Position numbers and translations under genes: made by a program
The notes under the pieces: generated by a model
The model's input: the letters and a program-made list of their open reading frames with translations, nothing else
Told to the model about the DNA's origin: nothing
The model's database searches: none
Part shown: piece by piece, positions 36,634 through 46,156 of the stretch
How the letters are laid out: each line of letters starts with the position of its first letter
Numbering within the stretch: position 1 is the first letter of the stretch
Assembly: GCA_017397895.1 (NCBI GenBank)
Contig: JAFQHP010000017.1
Span: forward strand, 1 to 64,000
Length of the DNA: 64,000 bases
Direction of reading: 5' to 3'
Source of the DNA: Clostridia bacterium
GTDB taxonomy: Bacteria; Bacillota; Clostridia; Christensenellales; Aristaeellaceae

Positions 36634-38691
36634 TTATTTGCCCACGTTTTCGGAAATGCCGATGCCGATGAGCTCATTCTGCTTGCGGTTTGTGATATCG
36701 CCGTAGTTACCGCTCTTGTTGATTTGCTTGCCCATGAAGATCATGGTGGAGGTGGCGCCGCCGTCCAGGTTCAGGGCCACTTCGCAGCCAAGCTGTTCCA
36801 TCATCTTGCCCATCCACACGCAGCTTTCGCCCTTGCTTTCGCTGATGCGGCTTTCCACCATCAGGCACACATAATGGCCCTTTTCCACCATGCCGATGGC
36901 GGTGCGGGGGTTGGGGGTGGAGCCGAATTCCGTGGAGCGGGTGGATACTTCACCGTTTTCCACCAGGATGGGGCCGAAGGACAGGGTGTCCGTGGCGCCG
37001 GTTTTCAGCATTTCATCGGCGGTTATGGAGCCGTTGAGGAACACCTTCATATCGCCGTCGGGGTAGAAGGCCAGCACGTCCAGGGGAGGATAGACGGTGG
37101 AAGTGCTTTTGCGGGGCAAATCGTAAAACACTTCCTTGTCCCGGATGATCAGGCCCTTGGGATAGACATAATTGACGTCCTTATCGTGTTGACGGGCTTC
37201 CCGGTAGATGAAGTAGTCGGAGTTGATGGCGAAAACCAGCTTGTGCTTCAGGGCAATTTCGTCTGCCAGGGTCAGCTTATAGTGATTGGTATAGTTTTCT
37301 TCGTCCCAGGGGTACAGGTCAAACATTTCGCTTTCGTCGCTGGTGAAAATGCGGGCTTCGTACCAGCGAAGGGGCTGCTTTTTGCTGTTGGTGCCCGTCT
37401 TGCGTTCGATCTGGATGCGCAGGGTCTGGGAAGCGTAGAGCCACAGGCCGTTTTCTTCATCGGTGAGGACGAACTCCGCTTCGCCTTCGGGCAGGAACCC
37501 CTTTTCGTTCAGGCCGGTGAAGGAGGGATGGATATAGGCAGGGTCACTGCCGGCGGTGAAGCCGTCACCGGAAGCGGCGGGCGTTTCTTCGGTCTTGTCG
37601 GTTTCCGGCTGAACAGGCGCTGCTTCTTGCGTATCTTCCGGTTCCGTAATCTGCACAGGGGTATTTTCCTGGGGGGCGTCTGCCTTTTCGGGGGCCACAT
37701 AGGTGATCACGGTGCCGTCTTCATCGGTGAAGGTGACGGAGGAAGCCTCAGGCGTATCGATGGTGGTGACGGTAACGGGGGCTACGGTGGCGCCGCCCTT
37801 GTTTTTCATGTACTGATCGATGAGGGAGGAAAGATCGCCGGAAGAGGAGGAAAGGGAGGTGGTGGCGGAAGCGGGGGCCACCGTCTGCTGAGGCGTGATC
37901 ACAACTTTGGTTTCGCCTTCCGGCTGAGCTTCAGGGGCCTTCACTTCGGGCGCGGCGGTGGGTTCAGGGGTGGCAGTGGCCCGGGGGGCAGCGGCGGAAA
38001 GCAGCAGGAAGGGATGATCCTTGGTGCCGTCACCGGAAACGATGACCAGCTGGGAAAGATCCACATACACGCAGGGGCGGATGCCCAGGTCCACATTGCC
38101 GCAGGGCACAGTGCCCAGCTTCCCTTCGTCCATCACGCGGCGCTGCTGCATGGGCCGGTCCTTGGACTTATTGCGGCTCACCCAGGGGCTGTTCTTGTCG
38201 CCGTAGAGGTACAGGCCGATGGACTTGGCATAATCGGTGCCCTTGCATTCACGGGATTTATTGTCGGCAAAGCCATACGTTTTGTTCCGGATATCGTCAA
38301 TCTGGGGCAGGGTGACCAGAGCGCCGTCCTCCGTGCGCTGCAAAAGCACCTGCTGCTCGGCATCTGTGAAAGCGCGGTTCATAAAATCGGTCTGGAGGTA
38401 AGCGTACAGGTCGCTTTCTTCCCATTTCATATCATAATAGGCCTTGGTATCCAGGTGCACATAATGCACGTCGATAATATATTCGGCAAGCAAAAAGGCC
38501 TCGTCATTTTCCACGGAAAGCACCCGCCACAAAATGGGGGCTTCGTTTCCGGCGGCATCTGACGGGAAGGTACCAAACTGCACATAGCTGTAGCCGCCCT
38601 GTTTTTTGTCATAGCCGTGGATCCCCTCCGCCATGGCGCAGGAGCATACCAGCATCAGCGCAAAAAGCAGTACCAAACATTTTTTCAACAT
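36634..38691 (-). CDS. Exported protein: DUF6273-like domain fused to phosphodiester glycosidase domain
   Basis: A 685-residue protein with a signal peptide (about 1-21). Residues about 25-230 (YVQFGTFPSDAAGNEAPILWRVLSVEND, GIRPCVYVDLS) resemble the DUF6273 domain of surface proteins. About 230-400 is a Thr/Pro/Glu-rich low-complexity linker. The C-terminal part (about 430-685) is a phosphodiester glycosidase (NAGPA/DUF2233) domain: FAINSDYFIYR, SFGPILVENGE, TPNPRTAIGM, and ALNLDGGATSTMIFMG. It probably cleaves a sugar-phosphodiester in cell-surface polymers. GGAGG-type site before ATG 38691. Confidence 0.83.
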   Translation of the reverse strand: MLKKCLVLLFALMLVCSCAMAEGIHGYDKKQGGYSYVQFGTFPSDAAGNEAPILWRVLSVENDEAFLLAEYIIDVHYVHLDTKAYYDMKWEESDLYAYLQTDFMNRAFTDAEQQVLLQRTEDGALVTLPQIDDIRNKTYGFADNKSRECKGTDYAKSIGLYLYGDKNSPWVSRNKSKDRPMQQRRVMDEGKLGTVPCGNVDLGIRPCVYVDLSQLVIVSGDGTKDHPFLLLSAAAPRATATPEPTAAPEVKAPEAQPEGETKVVITPQQTVAPASATTSLSSSSGDLSSLIDQYMKNKGGATVAPVTVTTIDTPEASSVTFTDEDGTVITYVAPEKADAPQENTPVQITEPEDTQEAAPVQPETDKTEETPAASGDGFTAGSDPAYIHPSFTGLNEKGFLPEGEAEFVLTDEENGLWLYASQTLRIQIERKTGTNSKKQPLRWYEARIFTSDESEMFDLYPWDEENYTNHYKLTLADEIALKHKLVFAINSDYFIYREARQHDKDVNYVYPKGLIIRDKEVFYDLPRKSTSTVYPPLDVLAFYPDGDMKVFLNGSITADEMLKTGATDTLSFGPILVENGEVSTRSTEFGSTPNPRTAIGMVEKGHYVCLMVESRISESKGESCVWMGKMMEQLGCEVALNLDGGATSTMIFMGKQINKSGNYGDITNRKQNELIGIGISENVGK

Positions 38692-38768
38692 TACATTTTC
38701 CTCCGTATAAATGGCTTTAAAATATTATAGCAAAATTTGCAAGGGCTGACAAGGGAAGGGAGGATGTT

Positions 38769-40022
38769 TTACATTTCCTTCATGTTCTTTTCCCGGCCTT
38801 TCATGGCAGCAGCTGTGAGCAGCATCACCCCGGCCATCAGAAGCAGGGGAAAGAGGCTGGCCACGGAAAAGCCGGTTTTCAGGGCGGCCTGGGAAAGGGC
38901 CTCCCCTGCAGCACCGGGGAAAAGGAAGGAAGCGCCCTGTGCCAGCACGCCGTCGCTCACCAGCCCCACAACGCTGGGGCCCAGGCAGCAGCCAATATCC
39001 CCGAACATGGCCAGGAATGCAAACAGCTTGGTGCCGCCGGTGGGCAGCCTGGCAGAGGAAAGGGAAAACACCCCGGGCCACATCACACCCACAGAAAAGC
39101 CGCACACGGCGCAGCCGATCAGGGAAATGAAGGGGGAGGGGGCAAAGACGGTAACCAGATAGCAACAGATGCACAAAAGGCTGGAAAGCAAAAGCGCCCG
39201 CTGGGTGGTCATTTTTTTTGCCCGGCTGAACAAGATGCGGCTTGTGCCCATCAGGATGGCAAAGCAGCAGGGGCCCATCAGATCCCCCACCGTTTTGGAA
39301 ACCCCAAGGCCCTCCTCCGCAAAGAGGGAGGCCCACTGGCTCATGGCCAGCTCAGACGCACCGGCGGCGGTCATCATCACGCAAAACAGCCAGAACACCG
39401 GGGTTTTCAAAAGCTTCAGAAGGGGCATTTCCTGGCCGTCCTCCACCAATTGACGCACGGGTACCTTCTGGAAGAAGAAGGCGTTCAGCAGCGGCACAAT
39501 GGCCCACAAAAGGGGAAGCGCCCGCCAGTTCTGTTTGCCAAAGAGCACGAAAAAGCCGGTGGAAAGCAGCACCACCGCCAGCACGCCCCAGCAATAGAAG
39601 GAATGAAGCAGGCTCATTTCGCTTTCTTTTTTGTCGCCGGGAATGGCTTCAATGATGGGGCTGACCAATACTTCCAGCAGCCCTCCGCCGACGGCAGAAA
39701 TAACAGCGGCGATAATCAGCCCCATAAAGGCCGGCATCACCAGGGGGAAAAGGCAAATGCCCACAAGCCCCGCTGCGGCGCAGAAATGGGCCAACACGAT
39801 GCTTTTGCGATAGCCCGCTTTTTCAATGAACCGGACGCAGAGCAGATCCACCGTCATCTGCACGGCAAAGTTCAGCGTGATTAGCAGGGTGATCTGAGGC
39901 AGGGTCAGGCCGAAAGCGTCCTGAAAAATGACGAACAGAAGGGGGGAGAGATTATTGATGATGGCCTGGGTGATATAGCCGGTGTAGCAGGCATACTTGG
40001 TATGCTGATAGGTGTATTTCAT
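38769..40022 (-). CDS. MFS transporter
   Basis: A 417-residue permease of the major facilitator superfamily with about 12 membrane segments. It starts MKYTYQHTKYACYTGYITQAIINNLSPLLFVIFQ and has the cytoplasmic loop RFIEKAGYRKS between segments 2 and 3. The substrate is unknown; the general look is that of fucose/glucose or drug permeases. It is the last gene of an operon with ppk1 and lies 14 bp behind the preceding membrane protein gene. Confidence 0.85.
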   Translation of the reverse strand: MKYTYQHTKYACYTGYITQAIINNLSPLLFVIFQDAFGLTLPQITLLITLNFAVQMTVDLLCVRFIEKAGYRKSIVLAHFCAAAGLVGICLFPLVMPAFMGLIIAAVISAVGGGLLEVLVSPIIEAIPGDKKESEMSLLHSFYCWGVLAVVLLSTGFFVLFGKQNWRALPLLWAIVPLLNAFFFQKVPVRQLVEDGQEMPLLKLLKTPVFWLFCVMMTAAGASELAMSQWASLFAEEGLGVSKTVGDLMGPCCFAILMGTSRILFSRAKKMTTQRALLLSSLLCICCYLVTVFAPSPFISLIGCAVCGFSVGVMWPGVFSLSSARLPTGGTKLFAFLAMFGDIGCCLGPSVVGLVSDGVLAQGASFLFPGAAGEALSQAALKTGFSVASLFPLLLMAGVMLLTAAAMKGREKNMKEM

Positions 40023-40036
40023 GGGAAAAATGCTCC

Positions 40037-41266
40037 TTACAGGTGAATGAAGCTGACGCCCACAAGGGTGAACACAAATACAAGAAGCAGTACCAGCGTG
40101 TGGACGGCGTTCCGCTTTCCGCAGGGCTTTGACAGGCTGAAGCAGCACACGGCGTAGGGGATACAGTCCGCCACATACCGGGCACCCAGCTGATAGCCGC
40201 CGAAGGTGCGGTGAAGCAGCAGAAGGAAAATGTGCACTGCCATGGAGATAACCACGGCCCCCTTCACCCAGGTGAAGCGCCGGCGGAAAAGATCCAAAGC
40301 GCACTGGATCAGCATCAGCGTGATCACAGGGCAGGCAAGGAACAGGCTGTAGCCGAACTGGTTGAAGGTGTACACCTGGCCGTCCCAGGACAAGGGACTG
40401 CCAAAGAGAAAGGTTTTTGCATTGTTCGCCACATGGCTCAGGCTGAACTGCACGCCGCCCTGGAAGGAAAATTCCGGCAGGTAATTGTGGCCGAACTCCA
40501 GGGGATTGTGAAAACGAACGTAGTTGAACACCGCAATCCCGGCGGCCACCATCAGCCCCAGGATGGTTCCCGGGATGAGCCGCTTTATGGTGTCTTTGAA
40601 GCCGTACAATGCCTGCCTTCTCTGCCACAGGTACACAAGGTACAGCATGGGGCCGTACACGGCGTCAAAGGGCCGGCAGCATACGGACAGGGCGTACAGG
40701 AAAAGGGCCGGGGTGGGCTTTCTTTTCAGCATCAGCATAACCGACAGGCTCATCAGCCCCAGTGCCAGCATCTGGGGCTGGTACCACACCGCCCCTTCCA
40801 CCATCATGGGCAGGGCGGAGGAGGAAAGGGCGAACAGATACGCAAGCATGGCGGAGGAAGGGCGGGAATTGCCTGCGTTTTTCAGGGCGAAATAAATGCC
40901 CAGCACCGCCATCAGGGCGTACAGCTTCACCAGCAGGTTATCCGGCGTGCTGCTGCCAAAAAGAAACGTCAGGGGCAGCAGCACCACAGAGGGAAGCGGC
41001 GGGAAGGAAACGTAGTAATTGCCTTCATAGATGGCCAGCTCCAGCCAGGGGTAATCCTGAGGCAGGTGCAGACTGCCGCTTCGCCAGGCCATGGCCTGGA
41101 GGGTGTAGGTGTTATAGACGGAGGAAGCGGCATAGGGCTTGCCCAGCATCACATGGATGCACCATAGGGTGCCCAGCACCCCCAGGCACAAAAGCAGGGG
41201 ATAATAATCTGCCTTTTTCAGCCGCCGCAGCCATTTTGCATCATTCTTCTTCAGCGTCTGCTGCAT
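40037..41266 (-). CDS. Multi-pass membrane protein, glycosyltransferase-39-like
   Basis: A 409-residue protein with roughly ten hydrophobic segments. The first loop (YNTYTLQAMAWRSGSLHLPQDYPWLELAIYEGNYYVSFPPLPSVVLLPLTFLFG) matches the pattern of GT-C lipid-linked sugar transferases, including an acidic pocket and the SFPPLPS segment. It would add a sugar to a surface polymer from a polyprenyl donor. Its ATG lies 26 bp inside the end of ppk1, so translation is coupled. No specific family member is recognised. Confidence 0.72.
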   Translation of the reverse strand: MQQTLKKNDAKWLRRLKKADYYPLLLCLGVLGTLWCIHVMLGKPYAASSVYNTYTLQAMAWRSGSLHLPQDYPWLELAIYEGNYYVSFPPLPSVVLLPLTFLFGSSTPDNLLVKLYALMAVLGIYFALKNAGNSRPSSAMLAYLFALSSSALPMMVEGAVWYQPQMLALGLMSLSVMLMLKRKPTPALFLYALSVCCRPFDAVYGPMLYLVYLWQRRQALYGFKDTIKRLIPGTILGLMVAAGIAVFNYVRFHNPLEFGHNYLPEFSFQGGVQFSLSHVANNAKTFLFGSPLSWDGQVYTFNQFGYSLFLACPVITLMLIQCALDLFRRRFTWVKGAVVISMAVHIFLLLLHRTFGGYQLGARYVADCIPYAVCCFSLSKPCGKRNAVHTLVLLLVFVFTLVGVSFIHL

Positions 41267-43307
41267 GGAAAAAATCCTCATCAAGTCGGGCATGGGAAAG
41301 GATGCGCTCTTCCTGGCTGTTGAGGGCGGGCAGGGTACGCTTCACCCTTCTGTAGTCGCCGCTCTTTTTCATTTCCCAGGCTTTGCGGTTGTCGGAGAGT
41401 TCATCGGCCAGGGAGCCGATCACCCGGTCACGAAGGGCTTTGTCATTTACGGGGAACATAATTTCCACCCGCTTGTCCAGGTTCCGGGGCATCCAGTCGG
41501 CAGAGGAAAGGAACACTTCGGGCTCGCCGTTATTATAGAACACAAAGGCCCGGGAATGTTCCAGGAAGCGGCCCACGATGGAGCGGATGTGCAGGTTTTC
41601 GTGGCCCTTTACCCTGGCGCAGCAAATGCCCCGGACGATCAGGTCAATCCGCACCCCGGCGTCGGCGGCCTTGTAAAGCTTATCGATGATCTTGGGGTCC
41701 ACCAGAGAGTTCATTTTTGCAATGATCCGGGCGGGCTTTCCTTCCAGTGCGTTTTCCTTTTCCCGGCGGATCAGCTGGCCCAGCTTTTTGCGCAGCATGG
41801 TGGGGGACACCACCAATTGCTCCATGGGCATTTCTTCAAAGCCGGTGATGGAATTGAAGAAGGCACCGGCATCCCGGCCGATGGCTTCGTCGCAGGTGAG
41901 GAGGCCAAAGTCGGTATAGAGCTTGGCGGTGGAATCGTTATAGTTGCCGGTGGCCAGATGCACATAGCGGCGCAGGGTGTTTTCTTCCTTGCGCACGATG
42001 AGGGTGATCTTGGAATGGCATTTCAGGTTGGGCACGCCGTAGAACACATGGCAGCCTGCCTTTTCCAGGGCAAGGCACCAGTTGATGTTGTTTTCTTCGT
42101 CAAAGCGGGCACGCACTTCAATGAGCACCGTCACCTGCTTGCCCTGCTGGGCAGCCCGGGACAGGGCGGCCACGATGGGGCTTTTGCCGCTGACACGGTA
42201 CAATGTCTGCTTGATGGCCATGACGTCCGGGTCATCCGCCGCTTCGTCAATCATCCGCACAATGGGGTCAAAGCTGTCAAAGGGGTGGTTGAAGAGGATA
42301 TCCCCTTCCCGGATGGCGTCGAAAACGGGCCTGTCCTCCGTCAGCCTTTCGTTCACAAAGGGAGTGTAGCGGTTGAAGCGCAGTTCGTCGCAGCCTTCCA
42401 GGGAAGACAGCTGCTTCATGAAAAAATCCAGGTTCAGAGGCCCGTTCACCTGGAACACAAATTCATTCTGCACGTCCAGGTATTTTTTAATGCGGGTGAA
42501 AAGCCGGTTGTCGCAGCCCTTTTGCACTTCCAGCCGCACGACTTTTCCCCACTTGCGCTTTTTCAGGTTCTTACGCATTTCCACAATGAGGGTATCCACA
42601 TCGCTGTCGTCATAGACGAAGTCGGTATTCCGGGTGAGGCGGAAGGGCATGACGGCAATGGGCGCAGCCCCGCCAAACAGCCGGGAGGCGAACAGGCTCA
42701 CCACATCTTCCAGTAGCACGCCCCTGGCCCTTCCGATGCCGGTGGGCAGCATGGTAACCCGGGGGAGCCGGGTGGGCAGGGGGATGAGCGCCATGCGGGG
42801 TGCGCCTGCCCGGGTGGTGGGGGGCAGAAGCAGGGCGATATGCAGGCACTTGGCGGCAAGCAGGGGGAAGGGACGCTTGTCGTCAATGGCCCGGGGGGTA
42901 AGCAAGGGCTGCACCTGGGTGTCAAAATAATTGGACAGCCAGGCCGTCTGCTCATTATTGAGGTCCCGGGGGGCAAGCAGATGAATGCCGGCCTGCTTCA
43001 GGGCGGGCAGGTAATCGGCATTGAGAAGCAGGTACTGCCGGGCCACCTGGGCCTGCACCTGGGGCAGAATGGCACTAAGCTGCTCCTGGGCGGTCATGCC
43101 GGAAGCGTCCGTTTTCTTTTCTCCTGCGTCCACGCTGCGAACCAGGCCGCCCACCCGCACCATGAAAAATTCATCCAGGTTGGAGGCACAGATGGACAGG
43201 AATTTGCCCCTTTCCAGCAGGGGGTTATCCAGATTGCAGCTTTCTTCCAGCACACGGCCGTTGAACTTGATCCAGCTCAGTTCCCGGTTGTAATATTTGC
43301 TTGCCAT
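41241..43307 (-). CDS. ppk1: Polyphosphate kinase 1
   Basis: Makes polyphosphate from ATP through a phosphohistidine. The 688-residue product has the four PPK1 domains: N domain (YYNRELSWIKFNGRVLEE), head domain, C1 with the catalytic His in CHSKITLIVRKEE, and C2 with GRFLEHSRAFVFYNNGEPEVFLSSADWMPRNLDKRVE. ATGNYND marks the active site. The start is ATG 43307; a GTG four codons earlier is possible and has no better ribosome-binding site. 23 bp behind the metallophosphoesterase gene. Confidence 0.96.
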   Translation of the reverse strand: MASKYYNRELSWIKFNGRVLEESCNLDNPLLERGKFLSICASNLDEFFMVRVGGLVRSVDAGEKKTDASGMTAQEQLSAILPQVQAQVARQYLLLNADYLPALKQAGIHLLAPRDLNNEQTAWLSNYFDTQVQPLLTPRAIDDKRPFPLLAAKCLHIALLLPPTTRAGAPRMALIPLPTRLPRVTMLPTGIGRARGVLLEDVVSLFASRLFGGAAPIAVMPFRLTRNTDFVYDDSDVDTLIVEMRKNLKKRKWGKVVRLEVQKGCDNRLFTRIKKYLDVQNEFVFQVNGPLNLDFFMKQLSSLEGCDELRFNRYTPFVNERLTEDRPVFDAIREGDILFNHPFDSFDPIVRMIDEAADDPDVMAIKQTLYRVSGKSPIVAALSRAAQQGKQVTVLIEVRARFDEENNINWCLALEKAGCHVFYGVPNLKCHSKITLIVRKEENTLRRYVHLATGNYNDSTAKLYTDFGLLTCDEAIGRDAGAFFNSITGFEEMPMEQLVVSPTMLRKKLGQLIRREKENALEGKPARIIAKMNSLVDPKIIDKLYKAADAGVRIDLIVRGICCARVKGHENLHIRSIVGRFLEHSRAFVFYNNGEPEVFLSSADWMPRNLDKRVEIMFPVNDKALRDRVIGSLADELSDNRKAWEMKKSGDYRRVKRTLPALNSQEERILSHARLDEDFFHAADAEEE

Positions 43308-43330
43308 GACGGTATTCACTCTTTTCTAGA

Positions 43331-44404
43331 TTAGTAGGTCATTTTGGTGGTAAGGGTAATCTGGGTGACGGCGGGGGTATTGAACAGACGGATGGGGGGC
43401 AGGCCCATAGCCTGAGATGTGCCAAGGCCGGGGGAGATGTACTGGGCGATGCCCAGGGTGTAGGAAAGGCCGGAAACAAAGGTATCATCCGGGAACCAGC
43501 CGTTATTGCCAAGGCCGGAGGAGGCAGGGGCTTTCACAGGCCCCAGTAGCGGAATGCGCCATTGCCCGCCCACATAATGGCCGGACAGCAAAAGCGCCAC
43601 GGCGGATACATAGCTTTCGTTATCCGTTTTCAGAAATTCCACCAGGTTCGTCATGCCGGTTTTGGTGAGGGGATGATGGGAAAGGGCGATGTGGGTATCG
43701 CCGGGGAGCATTTCCTTGCGGGCCAGGCGGATGCGCTCCAGCTGCTCTTCCTGGTAGGAAACGGCTTCCAGGGCCGCTTTCTTTTCCGGGGAATCTGCTT
43801 CCTTCATCAGCTCTTCCCGCCGGTCGCTCAGCGCCTGGGCAGTGCCATGGGCGTCCAGGGAATACACCCGCTCTGGCGAAAGCCATACGCTGTCTGTGCC
43901 GTCCGAAATTTTTACAGGCGCATCCAGGTAAACGGCGCCCATGGCTTCCGCAGCCTGGATGTATTGTGCCTTGGGGCTGTCTCCTTCGTGGGGCGTGGCA
44001 ATGATGGGGGAAGGGTCCTCATCCCCGGAGATGAAATAGAAGGGGGTGTCGGGGAAGAGGGCAATCAGCTCCAGGAAAGCATCGAAATTGCCGTCCTTGT
44101 CCACTGCATCGCCGGTGAAGCAGACGATATTGTATTTGGCATCCTTCAAGGTGTCCTTGAGGCGGGACTGGCCGGGGCCAAAGGAGATGCCGTGCAGATC
44201 CGATATATGAAGGATGCGGAAATTTTCCGCCTGCTTGGGCAGGGTGGGGATGGTGACGGACTGCTTGATGAGCGTTACACGCACGTTATTGATATAGTTG
44301 AAGGCCACGGTGGTGATGCAAAGGAAAAGCAATACCACCACCAGGGCGCTGAGAAAACGATGTTTTTTCCGGGGCTTGGCAAAGATGGGATCCCTAGATT
44401 TCAT
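43331..44404 (-). CDS. Membrane-anchored metallophosphoesterase with altered metal motifs
   Basis: A 357-residue protein with an N-terminal anchor (about 17-36) and a calcineurin-like phosphoesterase domain outside the membrane. HISDLHG (Asp69, His71) and TGDAVD (Asp99) are normal. The usual GNHE is GDED (127-130), LSHHP is present (His243-244), and the final GHTHGGQ reads GHYVGGQ, so the last metal His is replaced by Val278. Activity may be changed or lost. First gene of the operon leading to ppk1, suggesting a link with surface phosphate polymers. Confidence 0.85.
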   Translation of the reverse strand: MKSRDPIFAKPRKKHRFLSALVVVLLFLCITTVAFNYINNVRVTLIKQSVTIPTLPKQAENFRILHISDLHGISFGPGQSRLKDTLKDAKYNIVCFTGDAVDKDGNFDAFLELIALFPDTPFYFISGDEDPSPIIATPHEGDSPKAQYIQAAEAMGAVYLDAPVKISDGTDSVWLSPERVYSLDAHGTAQALSDRREELMKEADSPEKKAALEAVSYQEEQLERIRLARKEMLPGDTHIALSHHPLTKTGMTNLVEFLKTDNESYVSAVALLLSGHYVGGQWRIPLLGPVKAPASSGLGNNGWFPDDTFVSGLSYTLGIAQYISPGLGTSQAMGLPPIRLFNTPAVTQITLTTKMTY

Positions 44405-44434
44405 AGATGGCTCCTTTCAGAAATTGCTGCATAA

Positions 44435-44463
44435 TATTATATATGAAATAAACCTTTCTTGCA
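44435..44463 (-). promoter_or_regulatory. Promoter of the metallophosphoesterase-ppk1 operon
   Basis: Minus-strand TTGCAA (44458-44463) and consensus TATAAT (44435-44440), 17-bp spacing. Confidence 0.82.
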
Positions 44464-44550
44464 ATCGGAAAAAACCTGCTTTGCAGGAATTTACATGGAT
44501 TTTGCCGAAAAGATAAATTAAGCAACTTTGAATCAGGAGCGAATGACAAA

Positions 44551-45930
44551 ATGGCCAAGAAAAAGAGCAGCTTTGTATGCACAGCCTGCGGTGCGGAAAG
44601 CCCCCGCTGGATGGGCAAATGCCCCGGGTGCGGCGCCTGGAACACCATGGAAGAAACCATGGTGCAGGAAATGCCTGCCCAGAAGGAATATAAGCAGCGG
44701 GGCGGCCTGGGCAGCGAAGCGGTGCCCCTTTGTGATATTGAAGCCGACGCCCATGTGTATGAAAAAAGCGGCCTGGAGGAACTGGACAGGGTGCTGGGCG
44801 GCGGCATTGTGGAAGGCTCTCTGATGCTGGTGGGGGGCGACCCGGGCATTGGTAAATCCACATTGCTTTTGCAGGTGTGCGCCCATCTCTCCGCAAAAGG
44901 GAAGCGGGTTTTGTACATCAGCGGCGAAGAAAGCGCCCGGCAAATCCGCCTGCGGGCCCAGCGGCTGGGTGTACAGGGAAGCAATATGACCATCCTGGCC
45001 GAAACCGCCATGGATGCAATTGAAGAAAAACTGAACAAGCTGCAGCCTGATTATTGTGTGGTGGACTCCATCCAGACGGTGTACCGCCCTGAAATGGGCA
45101 GCGCCCCCGGCAGCGTAAGCCAGGTGCGGGAAAGCGCAGCGCTGCTTATGCGGTATGCCAAAACCCAGGGCTGCGCCATGTTCCTGGTGGGGCATGTGAC
45201 CAAGGAAGGCAGCCTGGCGGGGCCCCGGGTATTGGAGCATATGGTGGACGTGGTATTGTATTTTGAAGGGGATCACCAGCACGAATACCGCTTGCTGCGT
45301 GCGGTGAAGAACCGCTTTGGCTCTGTAAACGAACTGGGCATTTTCGAAATGACGGGTACCGGCATGCACGCGGTGAAAAATGCTTCGGAAACCCTATTGT
45401 CCCAGCGGGCCAAGGGGGCCAGCGGCTCCTGTGTGTTCTGCGGGCTGGAGGGAAGCCGGCCCATGCTGGTGGATATTCAGGCGCTGGTGACCCAGTCCTT
45501 CTACCAGGTGCCAAGGCGCACTGTGGACGGCATGGATACCGGACGCGTGATGCTGTTGCTGGCTGTGATGGAAAAGCGGGCAAGGCTGAAGATGTACAAC
45601 CGGGACGTGTTTATCAACGTGGCCGGCGGCCTGTCCCTGAATGAACCGGCGGCGGACCTGGCGCTATGCATGGCGGCAGCCTCATCCTATTCCGACCGCA
45701 ATATTCCGGCGGACTGGGCGGTGATGGGGGAAGTGGGCCTGGCCGGGGAAGTGCGTGCCATTTCCCAGATTGAACGCAGAATTGTGGAATGCAGGCGGCT
45801 GGGGTTCACCCACATCCTCTGCCCCCGGGATAACCTGAAGGGCATGGAAAAGACAGAAGGGGTGCGGCTCCACGGCGTGGATACCCTGGCCCAGGCCATG
45901 GCGGTATTGGATTTGCTGCCAAACACCTGA
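44551..45930 (+). CDS. radA: DNA repair protein RadA
   Basis: A RecA-like DnaB-type helicase that helps branch migration in recombination. The 459-residue product has an N-terminal zinc finger (CTACG ... CPGCG), the RecA core with Walker A GGDPGIGKST (about 94-103), the RadA-specific KNRFGS motif, and a C-terminal Lon-like domain (INVAGGLSLNEPAADLA ... GLAGEVR) without protease residues. CAGGAGC lies 11 nt before ATG 44551. Divergent from the phosphoesterase operon. Confidence 0.97.
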   Translation: MAKKKSSFVCTACGAESPRWMGKCPGCGAWNTMEETMVQEMPAQKEYKQRGGLGSEAVPLCDIEADAHVYEKSGLEELDRVLGGGIVEGSLMLVGGDPGIGKSTLLLQVCAHLSAKGKRVLYISGEESARQIRLRAQRLGVQGSNMTILAETAMDAIEEKLNKLQPDYCVVDSIQTVYRPEMGSAPGSVSQVRESAALLMRYAKTQGCAMFLVGHVTKEGSLAGPRVLEHMVDVVLYFEGDHQHEYRLLRAVKNRFGSVNELGIFEMTGTGMHAVKNASETLLSQRAKGASGSCVFCGLEGSRPMLVDIQALVTQSFYQVPRRTVDGMDTGRVMLLLAVMEKRARLKMYNRDVFINVAGGLSLNEPAADLALCMAAASSYSDRNIPADWAVMGEVGLAGEVRAISQIERRIVECRRLGFTHILCPRDNLKGMEKTEGVRLHGVDTLAQAMAVLDLLPNT

Positions 45931-46156
45931 TAAATTTACGTTTGTTATAGTTTTCTTACCGATTTGAAACAGTTTTAACATGATTTTCCTGTATACTGTA
46001 GTATCATCAAGGGTGGATAAGCAGAGATTGGCGTTGAAGGCATGGTTTACACATGTAAAAGATGCCGCCGTTTGTAACAAATGGAAGCGCATAAACGTCT
46101 GTATAAGCGGAAATCCACCATTGATACCCCGGATACCAAGAAGGGAGAAATATGTT

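Noticed and set aside
45931..46156. Riboswitch in the leader of the peptidoglycan-binding gene
   Set aside because: The gap is long enough, but I cannot recognise the core of a known class (c-di-AMP, c-di-GMP, T-box) or a terminator fold.
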